NCBI RefSeq assembly: GCF_001297125.1
Contig: NZ_LHPC01000077.1
Span: 62,001-126,000 of the forward strand
From: Pseudomonas sp. RIT-PI-q
GTDB taxonomy: Bacteria; Pseudomonadota; Gammaproteobacteria; Pseudomonadales; Pseudomonadaceae
Direction of reading: 5' to 3'
DNA: 64,000 nucleotides
Part shown: one piece after another, positions 1 through 8,725 of the stretch
How the letters are laid out: each line of letters opens with the position of its first letter
How positions within the stretch are numbered: the stretch's first letter is position 1
Position numbers and translations under genes: made by a program
The notes under the pieces: model-generated
Seen by the model: the letters and a program-made list of their open reading frames with translations, nothing else
Databases searched by the model: none
What the model was told of the DNA's origin: nothing

Positions 1-67
1 GGGTAGCGAATTAATAACCAGCTGGATAAGAAGCTTCCTTGCTTCTATAAGACCCTGCATCGATGTC

Positions 68-2560
68 TCAGACCGGCGTGACCCACTCCGCCGCATCTTC
101 ACTGCGATGCAACGCCACCTGACGGATCGACAAGCGAATCTCCGCCGGCAATACCCGTTTCGCCGCGCCTTCGGCGAGTTCGCCCAGCAGTTCGTGGTAG
201 CTCAGCTTGCCGGCTTCATCGCGCTTGAGTACGTCGAGGTCGAGCATCGTCTGGATGAAGTGACGGAACAGGCTCTTGTCGAAGAACTCCGGGGCGTTCA
301 GGCCATGCAGGATCGACAGGCGCTGGGCCATGACGGTGCAGAGGTCTTCCAGTTCTTCGGCGCTGATGCTGTTCTGGCCGCTGTTGAGTAGCAGGGACAC
401 GGTCATGTAGAAGCGTTGCAGGGTCTGAGCGATGCTTTTCGACAGCAGCGTCAGCAGCACGAAATGCCGCGAGCTTGGCGCTGGACGCAGGTAGACGTCG
501 TTCTCGAAACGCAGCAGGCCTTGTTCGACGAACGCCTCCAGCCATTGATCGATCACCGCATCCAGCTCGTCCAGCGACCAGCGAATGAACAGCTCCGCTT
601 GCAGGTACGGGTACAGCGCGCGGGTGTAGCGCAGGATCTGTTCGCGGCTCATGCGCGACGCGCTCTGGAAGAAGCTCGCCAGCAATGCAGGCAGCGCGAA
701 GATGTGCAGCACGTTGTTGCGGTAGTAGGTCATCAGGACGGCGTTCTGCTCGTCCAGGTACAGAATCTTGCCCAGCGCATCGCTCTGCTCGGACAGCAGG
801 TCCATGTCCTTCACATGCTCGATCAGCGCCCGGCCATCACCTTCAGGCAGCGTGGTGTGCGGCGAATACGGGACCTTGCGCAGCAGCGCCAGGTACAGAT
901 CGAGCACCCGCGCCATGGCGCGATCATCGAGGGCCAGGCGACTGGTAGACAGCAACGCCAAAGCCACCAGGTTGACCGGGTTGATCGCCGCCGCTTCGTT
1001 CAAATGCTGTGCGACTTTTTCGCCGAGACGGTGGGTGGTTTCGTGGAGCCAGGCCGGTTTGTACTGCGGGCCGAGTTCCTGTTGACGCCAGTCTGGCTGT
1101 TCGCTGTCGAGGAACTCCGCCAGTTTGATCGGCTCGCCGAAGTTCACCGCGACCTGCCCGAAGCGCTGCTTGAGCGCGCCGATGACTTTGAAGATGTCGA
1201 AGATCGACTCTTTCTTCTTGGTCGCGCCGCGCAGTTCGCCGAGGTAGGTCCGGCCTTCCAGCACACGTTCGTAACCGATGTAGACCGGGATGAAGACGAT
1301 CGGCATCCGCGAGGAACGCAGGAAGCTGCGCAAGGTAATCGCGAGCATCCCGGTTTTTGGTTGCAGCATGCGCCCGGTGCGCGAGCGGCCGCCTTCGACG
1401 AAATACTCCACCGGGAAACCTTTGGTGAACAAGGTGTGCAGGTATTCGTTGAACACCGAGGTGTAGAGCGGGTTGCCCTTGAACGTGCGGCGCATGAAGA
1501 ACGCGCCGCCACGGCGCAGCAGGCTGCCGATGACCGGCATGTTGAGGTTGATCCCGGCGGCGATGTGCGGCGGGGTCAGGCCGTTGCGAAACAGCAGGTA
1601 CGAAAGCAACAGGTAGTCGATGTGGCTGCGATGGCACGGCACATAGATCACTTCGTGACCCTGGGCGACGTTCTGCACGCCTTCGATGTGATTGACCTTG
1701 ATGCCGTCGTAGATCTTGTTCCAGAACCAGCTCAGCACCACTTCCAAGAAACGGATCGCGGTGTAGGTGTAGTCCGAGGCGATCTCGTTGCCATAACGCA
1801 GGGCTTGGGCCTTGGCTTTCTCCGGGGAAATGTTCTCGCGCTCGGCTTCGTCGAGGATCGCTTGCTTGACCAGTGGCTGATTGAGCAGGCCTTTGACCAG
1901 GTTGCGGCGGTGGGAAATGTCCGGGCCGATGACGGCGGCTTTCAGGTTGCGAAAGTGCACCCGCAGAATCCGCTGGGCCATGCGTACAGTGCGTTCGTGG
2001 CCCTTGTTGTGGTCGATCAGCTCGCGCAGGTGGATCGGCGCGGAGAACTGCACGCGGGTCTTGCGGCCCAGCACAATGATGCTGAGCAAACGGCGCAGGC
2101 GCCCGGTGACCGCCCAACTGTCGGCGAAGAGCAATTTCCACGGGCTCGATTCGCTGTCCGGCGACTGACCCCAGAACACGCTGACCGGAATGATCTGTGC
2201 GTCTTCAACGGCGTTCTGGCTCAAGGCGCTGACCAGTCGGGTCAAGGTCGGCGGCGCGCCACGCTTGTCCTGGCGGCCGAGCCAATCGGGCTCTGGCGTC
2301 AGGTAAAAGAACGCGGCGGGTTCCTCCAGTGTTCCCACCGATACCGGCAACACCGGGCGGGGCAGGCCAGCCTTGCTGCATTCGGTGTCGACCACGGCGA
2401 GGTCAGTCAGCGAAGGGTTTTGCAGGACGTAGAACACCGGACGACTGCGGTCGAGGTTGAGGGTGAACGACGACTGGTTGATCGTCTCCGAGCGAACCCA
2501 GAGGTACAACAGTCGGCGCAGGGTGCCAAACACCAGACGGCGGAACGGGGAGCGGGTCAT
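68..2560 (-). CDS. plsB: Glycerol-3-phosphate 1-O-acyltransferase PlsB
   Basis: This enzyme transfers an acyl chain from acyl-ACP or acyl-CoA to sn-glycerol-3-phosphate, the first step of phospholipid synthesis at the inner membrane. The 830-residue product has the acyltransferase blocks in order: catalytic H-x4-D as HRSHID (about 310-315), the glycerol-phosphate-binding block GGAFFMRRTFKGNPLY (about 351-366), EGGRSRTG (about 389-396) and FIPVYIGYERVLEG further on. Length matches the gammaproteobacterial PlsB family (about 810-830). It is divergent from the cold-shock gene at 2726. The long plus-strand open frame across it is an antisense shadow. Confidence 0.97.
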   Translation of the reverse strand: MTRSPFRRLVFGTLRRLLYLWVRSETINQSSFTLNLDRSRPVFYVLQNPSLTDLAVVDTECSKAGLPRPVLPVSVGTLEEPAAFFYLTPEPDWLGRQDKRGAPPTLTRLVSALSQNAVEDAQIIPVSVFWGQSPDSESSPWKLLFADSWAVTGRLRRLLSIIVLGRKTRVQFSAPIHLRELIDHNKGHERTVRMAQRILRVHFRNLKAAVIGPDISHRRNLVKGLLNQPLVKQAILDEAERENISPEKAKAQALRYGNEIASDYTYTAIRFLEVVLSWFWNKIYDGIKVNHIEGVQNVAQGHEVIYVPCHRSHIDYLLLSYLLFRNGLTPPHIAAGINLNMPVIGSLLRRGGAFFMRRTFKGNPLYTSVFNEYLHTLFTKGFPVEYFVEGGRSRTGRMLQPKTGMLAITLRSFLRSSRMPIVFIPVYIGYERVLEGRTYLGELRGATKKKESIFDIFKVIGALKQRFGQVAVNFGEPIKLAEFLDSEQPDWRQQELGPQYKPAWLHETTHRLGEKVAQHLNEAAAINPVNLVALALLSTSRLALDDRAMARVLDLYLALLRKVPYSPHTTLPEGDGRALIEHVKDMDLLSEQSDALGKILYLDEQNAVLMTYYRNNVLHIFALPALLASFFQSASRMSREQILRYTRALYPYLQAELFIRWSLDELDAVIDQWLEAFVEQGLLRFENDVYLRPAPSSRHFVLLTLLSKSIAQTLQRFYMTVSLLLNSGQNSISAEELEDLCTVMAQRLSILHGLNAPEFFDKSLFRHFIQTMLDLDVLKRDEAGKLSYHELLGELAEGAAKRVLPAEIRLSIRQVALHRSEDAAEWVTPV

Positions 2561-2661
2561 ACGGCTTCTGCTTGAGTGAGTAAAACCGAGCGTTTGCTCG
2601 GGCGGTCGATAGTGTGCCGGATTCGTCGAAAATCGGCAAAAAAGCGCGTAAGTAAAGTGAG

Positions 2662-2689
2662 TTGAGAGTTTTGGCGCCTGTCATATACT
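2662..2689 (+). promoter_or_regulatory. Promoter of the cold-shock gene
   Basis: TTGAGA at 2662-2667 and TATACT at 2684-2689 are separated by 16 bases and lie 37 bases before the cold-shock start codon. This is a good sigma-70 match in the divergent gap with plsB. It is a sequence reading only. Confidence 0.55.
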
Positions 2690-2725
2690 CGACCGCTCAA
2701 AATAAAAACAAGGGGGTAACGAGAC

Positions 2726-2935
2726 ATGGCTACGCGCGAAACCGGCAATGTGAAGTGGTTCAACGATGCCAAGGGTTATGGCTTCATTCAGCGCGAGGAT
2801 GGGGTGGACGTGTTCGTGCACTACCGCGCGATCCGTGGCGAAGGGCACCGTTCGCTGGCTGAAGGCCAGCAGGTTGAATACGCCGTGGTGACCGGCGAGA
2901 AAGGATTGCAGGCTGAGGATGTTGTAGGTCTGTAA
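2726..2935 (+). CDS. Cold-shock domain protein, CspA family
   Basis: A 69-residue single-domain nucleic-acid-binding protein, the usual CspA-family size, thought to melt RNA structure or act as an antiterminator. RNP1 is seen as KGYGFI (about residues 15-20) and RNP2 as VFVHY (about 28-32), with the N-terminal GNVKWFND strand in front. A strong ribosome binding site (AAGGGGG) lies about 10 bases before the ATG. In P. aeruginosa a gene of this kind also neighbours rlmA and dapE. Which member of the family this is (CspD, CapB or other) cannot be settled from the sequence alone. Confidence 0.93.
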   Translation: MATRETGNVKWFNDAKGYGFIQREDGVDVFVHYRAIRGEGHRSLAEGQQVEYAVVTGEKGLQAEDVVGL

Positions 2936-2961
2936 GTCGCTCTTCGAATCACACATGACCT

Positions 2962-3033
2962 GTAGGAGCGAGGCTTGCCCGCGAAGCTTTTAGCGCCAGT
3001 GATGGCCCCTTCGCGGGCAAGCCTCGCTCCTAC
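2962..3033. repeat. REP-type inverted repeat, family A, copy 1
   Basis: Two 25-base arms, 2962-2986 and 3009-3033, are exact inverted copies (GTAGGAGCGAGGCTTGCCCG then CGAAG) around a 22-base spacer. The copy lies between the convergent cold-shock gene and the small unknown gene. The doublet layout is that of a REPIN. Confidence 0.9.
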
Positions 3034-3052
3034 GGGTTTGTGCAGTGGCTGA

Positions 3053-3430
3053 TTACGCGGTTTTCCAGGTGATTTCTTCTTCGCCATCAGCGCTGATGCG
3101 CATCCAGCGATCGGCCGTTTCTTCACCTTCTTCCTCGACCCAGCTACCCGGTGCGCAACGCACTTCGACGTTCAGCGCGGCGAACGCGGCGCGGGCGCAG
3201 GCGATGTCGTCTTCCCACGGCGTCTGGTCGCTTTCCAGGTACAGGCTGTTCCATTTTCCTACGGCTTTCGGCAGCCAGGTGACGGGCACGTTGCCGGCCT
3301 TGCACTTGTAGGTCTGGCCTTTCTGAACCCAGTCGGTGCACGGGCCCAATGCGGCGCCCAGCCAGGCGGCGACGGCTTTGTAATCGACGTCGGCGTCTTT
3401 CAGGTAAATCTCGATATCGGGTTGGCGCAT
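3053..3430 (-). CDS. Conserved hypothetical protein, 125 aa
   Basis: I do not recognise a named family. The start at 3430 (MRQPDIEIYL) is preferred to the upstream ATG at 3502 because the added 24 residues read like untranslated leader. The product is small, soluble and acidic, rich in Trp, with two Cys in the middle (PCTDW and YKCKAG) and an acidic C-terminal third (WVEEEGEE). No signal peptide or membrane segment is visible. It sits between the cold-shock gene and rlmA, the same neighbourhood as an uncharacterised gene in P. aeruginosa, so it is probably a conserved Pseudomonas core gene of unknown role. Confidence 0.8.
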   Translation of the reverse strand: MRQPDIEIYLKDADVDYKAVAAWLGAALGPCTDWVQKGQTYKCKAGNVPVTWLPKAVGKWNSLYLESDQTPWEDDIACARAAFAALNVEVRCAPGSWVEEEGEETADRWMRISADGEEEITWKTA

Positions 3431-3513
3431 GGATGTCCTCACTGCGGGTCTGAAAAATCCATTCGCGGATTTAGCCGGCCTCAAGCCATTGCTCGAGGCC
3501 AAAAAATAAAAAT

Positions 3514-4323
3514 TTATTGAAGAACGAAATAATCGTAGCGCATCGAGACGGTGACCTCGAACGGCTCGACCTGCTCAATGACCGCCGCCCGACGTTCAGC
3601 GCTGGCGCGCCAGCCGTGAGGCGTCATGGCCAGCAGGTTCGCACGGTCCTGACCCTTTTCCAGCGTCAGTTTGAATTCCAGCGTTTCGCTGTGCTCCAGC
3701 GCCATGCCTTCCGGCACCAACGCCAAGTGCTTGTCGTCAGTGTATTCACGGACTTCGTCGTACAGCCGCTCACGCAATTCCATCAGATGGCCGCTGGTCG
3801 GCCCGACTTTCATCAAGCCGCCACCAGGGCTGAGCAGGCGTTTGGCTTCCTCCCAGTCCAGCGGGCTGAAGACACTGGCGAGGAACTGGCAGCTGCCAGA
3901 GGCCAACGGCACCCGCGCCATACTGGCGATCAACCAGGTCAGCTGCGGGTTGCGTTTGCAGGCGCGTTTGACCGCTTCCCGGGAGATGTCCAGCGCGTAA
4001 CCGTCGGCATGGGGCAAGGCTTCGGCGATTTGCGCGGTGTAGTAACCCTCGCCACAGCCAATGTCGAGCCAGCGCTGCGGTGCGTACTGCGTCGCCAGTT
4101 CAGCCAGGCGCTTGGCCACCGGCGCGTAATGGCCGGCGTTCAAAAAGTCGCGTCGGGCCTCGACCATCGCCAGGTTATCCCCAGGGTCGCGGCTGTTCTT
4201 GTGCTGTACCGGCAACAGGTTCAGGTAACCCTGGCGCGCGCGGTCGAAACGATGCCCGGCGGGGCAGGCCACGCCGTTGTCGACCGCATTCAGCGGGTCG
4301 CTGCAGATTGGGCAGGCGAGCAT
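3514..4323 (-). CDS. rlmA: 23S rRNA (guanine745-N1)-methyltransferase RlmA
   Basis: This SAM-dependent enzyme methylates N1 of G745 in 23S rRNA. The 269-residue product begins with a zinc-binding motif (CPIC at 4-7, then CPAGH about 20-24) and the diagnostic RQGYLNLLP segment, followed by a Rossmann methyltransferase domain with LDIGCGEGYY as the SAM-binding loop. Length matches E. coli RlmA (269). Its start codon abuts the stop of the upstream dapE (both involve base 4323), so the two genes are probably co-transcribed and translationally coupled. The old name is rrmA. Confidence 0.95.
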   Translation of the reverse strand: MLACPICSDPLNAVDNGVACPAGHRFDRARQGYLNLLPVQHKNSRDPGDNLAMVEARRDFLNAGHYAPVAKRLAELATQYAPQRWLDIGCGEGYYTAQIAEALPHADGYALDISREAVKRACKRNPQLTWLIASMARVPLASGSCQFLASVFSPLDWEEAKRLLSPGGGLMKVGPTSGHLMELRERLYDEVREYTDDKHLALVPEGMALEHSETLEFKLTLEKGQDRANLLAMTPHGWRASAERRAAVIEQVEPFEVTVSMRYDYFVLQ

Positions 4324-5474
4324 CAGGCGAGCAACTTGATCAGGGTCTGGTAGTAGATTTCGGTCAGCACGTCGAGGTCGGCGGCCAATACCCGCTCGTT
4401 GACCTGATGGATCGTTGCGTTGACCGGGCCCAGTTCAACCACCTGAGTGCCCATGGTCGCGATGAAGCGCCCGTCGGAGGTGCCACCACTGGTGGAAGCT
4501 TTGGTGTCGCGACCGGTGATGTCCTTGATGCTTGATGCCACGGCATCCAGCAGTGCGCCCGGCTCGGTCAGGAATGGCAGGCCGGACAGCGCCCAGTCGA
4601 TGTGCCAGTCCAGGCCGTGTTTGTCGAGGATGTCGGCGACGCGCTTTTGCAGGCCTTCAACGGTGGATTCGGTGGAGAAGCGGAAGTTGAACACCGCCAC
4701 CAGGTCGCCCGGGATCACGTTGGTCGCGCCAGTGCCGGAATTCACATTGGAGATCTGGAAGCTGGTCGGCGGGAAGAAATCGTTGCCGTGGTCCCAATGC
4801 TCGGCGGCCAGTTCAGCCAGGGCCGGGGCGGCGAGGTGGATCGGGTTCTTCGCCAGGTGCGGATACGCCACGTGACCCTGCACGCCGCGCACGGTCAGCT
4901 TGGCGCCGAGCGAGCCGCGACGGCCGTTCTTGACCACGTCACCGACCAGCGTGGTGCTCGACGGTTCGCCGACGATGCACCAGTCCAGGCGTTCCTTGCG
5001 CGCGGCGAGGCGTTCGACCACAGCCTTGGTGCCGTGGTGCGCCGGGCCTTCTTCGTCGCTGGTGATCAGGAAGGCGACCTTGCCTTTGTGATCCGGGTAG
5101 TCGGCGACGAAACGCTCGGCGGCCACGGTCATCGAGGCGAGGCTGCCTTTCATGTCGGCCGCGCCACGGCCGCAGAGCATGCCGTGTTCGTCGATCAACG
5201 CGTTGAACGGCTCGATCTGCCACGCCGTCACCGGACCGGTCGGGACCACGTCGGTGTGACCGGCGAAGCACAGCACCGGACCGTCGTGTTTGCCGTGGGT
5301 GGCCCAGAAGTTATCCACATCTTCGATGCGCATCGGTTCCAGTGTGAAACCGGCATCGCCCAGGCGCTGCATCATCTGCTTCTGGCAATCGGCGTCGACC
5401 GGCGTCACGGACGGACGGCGGATCAGGTCGATGGCGAGTTGAAGGGTCGGCGAAAGGTCGGCGTGGGCCGTCAT
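4323..5474 (-). CDS. dapE: Succinyl-diaminopimelate desuccinylase DapE
   Basis: This dinuclear zinc peptidase-family (M20) enzyme cleaves N-succinyl-LL-2,6-diaminopimelate to LL-diaminopimelate and succinate in lysine and peptidoglycan synthesis. The 383-residue product carries GHTDVVPTG (metal-binding His, Asp), GRGAADMKG (bridging Asp), SDEEG (catalytic Glu and metal Glu), the TSGGTSDGRF segment and the late metal His in NATIHQVNE. The start at 5474 (MTAHAD) gives the family length. The open frame runs about 370 bases further upstream through a REP repeat, which is not coding. DapD and DapC of the same pathway are also in this window. Confidence 0.97.
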   Translation of the reverse strand: MTAHADLSPTLQLAIDLIRRPSVTPVDADCQKQMMQRLGDAGFTLEPMRIEDVDNFWATHGKHDGPVLCFAGHTDVVPTGPVTAWQIEPFNALIDEHGMLCGRGAADMKGSLASMTVAAERFVADYPDHKGKVAFLITSDEEGPAHHGTKAVVERLAARKERLDWCIVGEPSSTTLVGDVVKNGRRGSLGAKLTVRGVQGHVAYPHLAKNPIHLAAPALAELAAEHWDHGNDFFPPTSFQISNVNSGTGATNVIPGDLVAVFNFRFSTESTVEGLQKRVADILDKHGLDWHIDWALSGLPFLTEPGALLDAVASSIKDITGRDTKASTSGGTSDGRFIATMGTQVVELGPVNATIHQVNERVLAADLDVLTEIYYQTLIKLLA

Positions 5475-5499
5475 GGAAAACTCCAGAAGCTGTAAATAT

Positions 5500-5587
5500 G
5501 TAGGAGCGAGGCTTGCCCGCGAAGAACGATGATGAGGTGTATCTGTTACACCGAGTCGCTTCATTCGCGGGCAAGCCTCGCTCCTAC
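5500..5587. repeat. REP-type inverted repeat, family A, copy 2
   Basis: Arms 5500-5523 and 5564-5587 are exact inverted copies of the same sequence as copy 1 (GTAGGAGCGAGGCTTGCCCG...), with a 40-base spacer. It lies between ndvB and dapE, and so inside a possible minus-strand transcript. Confidence 0.9.
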
Positions 5588-5630
5588 AGGATTGGTGCTG
5601 GGCGCGCAAAATGGCGGTTATCTTAAAGCA

Positions 5631-5654
5631 AAACGGCGGCCTTGGCCGCCGTTT
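5631..5654 (-). terminator. Intrinsic terminator after ndvB
   Basis: Perfect hairpin AAACGGCGGCC / GGCCGCCGTTT with a 2-base loop. Read on the minus strand it is followed by a T-rich stretch (TTTTGCTTT). It lies 17 bases past the ndvB stop and separates ndvB from dapE. Confidence 0.85.
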
Positions 5655-5671
5655 AGGGCATCGGTGCTGAG

Positions 5672-8263
5672 TTAGACGGGGGGTGGAGGGTCGGCCTCGG
5701 CGGCCGGTTTCGGCAGCGAAGACAGGAACGCCATGACCAACGCCGCCAGGTACGGCAGCGACTGCACCAACAACATCGTCACCCAGAAGCGGATGTCGTT
5801 GCTCGGCAGGCCCTGCACCAGGAAGATCCCCAGCGCCGCGCCCCACAACAGCAGCATGATGAACACCTCTTCCCGCGCCTCCGAAATCGCCACCCAGAAG
5901 CCGTGGTTATCGGCGTTTTTCGGTGTACGGAAGAACGGAATGCTGCTGGTGAAGAAGCCGTACAGCACCGCTTTGGCGATGGTGTGCGACAACGCCAACC
6001 CGGCCAGTGCCGCGCAGAACGCATCCTTGAGGTTGACCCCGACCGCACGGCGGTAGAGGAAGATGATCTTGCCGACCTTGAACACGAACAGCGCCAACGG
6101 CGGGATCGCGAAAATCAGCAACGGTGGATCAACCCGCTGCGGCACGATGATCATCGCCGCCGACCACAACAGGGCGCCGACGGTGAAGAAGATGTTCATG
6201 CCGTCCGCCACCCACGGCAACCAGCCCGCGAGGAAGTGGTAACGCTGGCCACGGGTCAGCTCGGTGTCCTTGCCGCGCAACAGGCTGGCGGTGTGACGCT
6301 TGATGATCTGAATCGCGCCATAAGCCCAGCGGAAACGCTGTTTCTTGAAGTCGATAAAGGTATCCGGCATCAAGCCTTTGCCGTAGCTGGTGTGGTAATA
6401 CGCCGCCGACAGGCCTTTTTCGAATACCCGCAAGCCCAACTCGGCGTCTTCACAGATGCACCAGTCGGCCCAGCCCAGTTCCTCGAGCACCGAACGTCGG
6501 GTCATGGTCATGGTGCCGTGCTGGATGATCGCGTCACGGTCGTTACGGGTGACCATACCGATGTGGAAGAAGCCTTTGTATTCCGCGTAGCAGAGCTTCT
6601 TGAAGGTGCTTTCGTTCTGGTCGCGATAATCCTGTGGCGACTGCACCACGGCGATTTTCGGATCGGCGAAGTGCGGCACCATGTGCTTGAGCCAGTTCGG
6701 ATCGACGCAGTAATCCGAGTCGATGACGGCAATGACTTCGGCGTCCTTGGCGGTGTGCGGAATCAGGTAGTTCAGTGCACCACCCTTGAAACCGGCCAGC
6801 GGCGCGACGTGGAAGAACTTGAAGCGCGGGCCGAGGGTGGCGCAGTAGTCGCGCACCGGTTCCCAGACCGCCGGGTCCTTGGTGTTGTTGTCGATGAGCA
6901 GGACTTCGAAGTCCGGATAGTCGAGGTTGGCCAGGGCGTTGAGGGTCTGTTTGACCATCTCCGGCGGCTCGTTGTAGCAAGGAACGTGAATTGAGACTTT
7001 CGGCCGGTAGTCCGAATCGCCCACCACCGGCAGGAATTCACGCCGGCGCTTGTGGGTCCAGACCGCTTCGGCCAGTTCGTGGGCCTCGGTCAGCAGCACG
7101 ATAAACACCCCGAGCGCACCGAGGGCGAGCAAGAAGCCCACCGTCAGGCTGAACCAGGTGCTGTATTGCTGGCTGTAGTCATAACCGATCCACACCAGAA
7201 CCGAACCGCAGAGGAACGCGATAAACGTCAGGAAGGTGCGGCCACGTTGGCGCAGGGCCGAGCCGTCGATCATCAGCAAGGTTAGGGACAGCAAGGCCAG
7301 CACGGCCGAGCCGATGGCGAGCACGCGCCATTGCGGAATGGCGACGACCGGGCCTTCGAAGTTGAATTTCTGCTGGCGTGCGGCGTTGAACACGCCCCAA
7401 TACGCACCCACCGAACCTTCGTCAGTGGCCTTCCACGGCTGGTCGAAGGCTTCGATCACGAAGTAGTTGAAGCCTTGGCGATTGAGCTTATTGACCAAGG
7501 TGCGCAGGTAGATCGCCTGGTCCGCCGGGCTCGAATCGGTGCCGCCACGCATGCGGCCGTTGCTCGGCCAGCCAACCTCCGAGAGCAGCAGCGGTTTTTT
7601 CGGGAACAGCTTTTTCAGGTCCCGGGCGCGATCGAGGACGAATTGACCGGCCTTGTCCACCGGGATGAATTCCCAGTAAGGCAGAACGTGCGCGGCGATC
7701 AGGTCGACGTGCTTGGCCAGCTCCGGATGTTCTTCCCAGACGTGCCACTGCTCGGACGTGGTCACCGGCACTTTGACGGCGGCGCGGACGCGATCGAGGA
7801 TCACGCTCAGTTCCGCTGCGGTAATTTCCTTACGGAAAATCGCCTCGTTGCCTACAACTACGCGAACCACGCTGCGCGAGGTGTTGGCCAGTTCGATGGC
7901 GCGCAGGATCTCGCGTTCGTTGCGTTCCTGGTCCGGGCTGATCCAGATCCCCAGGGTCACCCGCAGGCCGAACTCTTCCGCCAGTTTGGGAATGTCCTCC
8001 AGCGTGCCGTCGACCGAGTAGGTACGGATGTTGTCCGTCAGCTTGCTCATGATCTCCAGGTCGCGACGCATTTCATCGTCGGTCGGGTACTGGTCTTTCT
8101 GTGGGTACTGGCCTTGTTGAAACGGCGAGTACGAAAAACCGGAGATCTGTTCAGGCCAGTTGGGGGCGGTGACCGGGCGATTGATCAGCGCCCAGAAGCC
8201 GGTAAACAAGGCAGCGATGGCAAGCACCACCACCAGGTTGAGTCCAAATTTACGCGATGACAT
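5672..8263 (-). CDS. ndvB: NdvB-type beta-glucan synthase: GH17-like domain fused to a processive GT2 glycosyltransferase
   Basis: An 863-residue inner-membrane protein likely to make periplasmic or cyclic beta-1,3-type glucans. From the N-terminus: one membrane segment (about 8-30), a GH17-like domain (about 45-315) with candidate acids in VVGNEAIF and LLSEVGWPSNG, two or more membrane segments, a GT2 domain with HVPCYNEP, the DSD of VIDSDYC, the ED of CICEDAELG and QRFRW (the processive-synthase D, DxD, ED, QxxRW set), then several C-terminal membrane helices. The start at 8263 (MSSRKFG) places the membrane anchor at the N-terminus. P. aeruginosa NdvB, also next to dapE, makes glucans linked to biofilm antibiotic tolerance. 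Which glucan is made here is inference. Confidence 0.88.
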   Translation of the reverse strand: MSSRKFGLNLVVVLAIAALFTGFWALINRPVTAPNWPEQISGFSYSPFQQGQYPQKDQYPTDDEMRRDLEIMSKLTDNIRTYSVDGTLEDIPKLAEEFGLRVTLGIWISPDQERNEREILRAIELANTSRSVVRVVVGNEAIFRKEITAAELSVILDRVRAAVKVPVTTSEQWHVWEEHPELAKHVDLIAAHVLPYWEFIPVDKAGQFVLDRARDLKKLFPKKPLLLSEVGWPSNGRMRGGTDSSPADQAIYLRTLVNKLNRQGFNYFVIEAFDQPWKATDEGSVGAYWGVFNAARQQKFNFEGPVVAIPQWRVLAIGSAVLALLSLTLLMIDGSALRQRGRTFLTFIAFLCGSVLVWIGYDYSQQYSTWFSLTVGFLLALGALGVFIVLLTEAHELAEAVWTHKRRREFLPVVGDSDYRPKVSIHVPCYNEPPEMVKQTLNALANLDYPDFEVLLIDNNTKDPAVWEPVRDYCATLGPRFKFFHVAPLAGFKGGALNYLIPHTAKDAEVIAVIDSDYCVDPNWLKHMVPHFADPKIAVVQSPQDYRDQNESTFKKLCYAEYKGFFHIGMVTRNDRDAIIQHGTMTMTRRSVLEELGWADWCICEDAELGLRVFEKGLSAAYYHTSYGKGLMPDTFIDFKKQRFRWAYGAIQIIKRHTASLLRGKDTELTRGQRYHFLAGWLPWVADGMNIFFTVGALLWSAAMIIVPQRVDPPLLIFAIPPLALFVFKVGKIIFLYRRAVGVNLKDAFCAALAGLALSHTIAKAVLYGFFTSSIPFFRTPKNADNHGFWVAISEAREEVFIMLLLWGAALGIFLVQGLPSNDIRFWVTMLLVQSLPYLAALVMAFLSSLPKPAAEADPPPPV

Positions 8264-8725
8264 AGCTTTTTCGGGTTCCAGAGGCTGTGGAACGAAGGAA
8301 CGGTCGGCATACTGCCAAGGGGCGCGCATCCTACACCGGGCGTTCACTGACCGTACAGCGGACAGGGAAAAGCCGGACGTTGGGCAATCCAACTCGGTTT
8401 AAGTTCTTTGGACCTCGCAGGTTAAATCTTGGTTCTGTGAACCTGATTAAAACGGCCAGGACGCCCCATGACGCCCCTTGTAGCAGCTGCCGAAGGCTGC
8501 GTTCGGCGGCGAAGCCGTCGTAAACCCTGACTGCGCGGTACATCTGAGACACCTCAGGGCCTGGTTTTACGACTGCTGCGCAGCCGAACGCAGGCTTCGC
8601 CAGCTGCTACAAAGTAGGCGTTGTTGCACAGTGACAGGGATTAGCCAGCACGCCCGTTCATAGCGCAAAGATGCTCTTCGTCGCCGACGGCCCTATAATG
8701 CGCGCCGGTTTTTGGGGTAATGGTC
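8264..8725. other. Divergent intergenic region between ndvB and tcdA
   Basis: These 462 bases hold the start-proximal regions of both genes and one large imperfect palindrome (8478-8612). Before tcdA there is TATAAT at 8694-8699, a likely -10 box. I saw no open frame with coding character here. Confidence 0.6.
8478..8612. repeat. Long REP-type palindrome, family B, copy 1
   Basis: Outer arms TTGTAGCAGCTG (from 8478) and CAGCTGCTACAA (to 8612) continue inward with imperfect pairing (GAAGGCTGCGTTCGGC against GCCGAACGCAGGCTTC) and again at GTCGTAAA (8517) against TTTTACGAC (8565-8573). The structure could form one long stem of some 130 bases. It is the most diverged of the family B copies, with GTAGCAGC instead of GTAGGAGC. 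Confidence 0.75.

Noticed and set aside
29..46. Small hairpin AGAAGC/GCTTCT downstream of plsB as a terminator
   Set aside because: The stem is only 6 bp with no T-run on the minus strand, too weak to call.
416..2575. A 719-codon plus-strand open frame opposite plsB
   Set aside because: plsB on the other strand has all family motifs. The antisense frame is Gln/Arg/Val-rich low-quality sequence typical of the mirror of a GC-rich gene.
2962..3033. REP doublets considered as CRISPR or transposon ends
   Set aside because: The copies are scattered, not in arrays. They have no transposase, target duplication or regular spacers.
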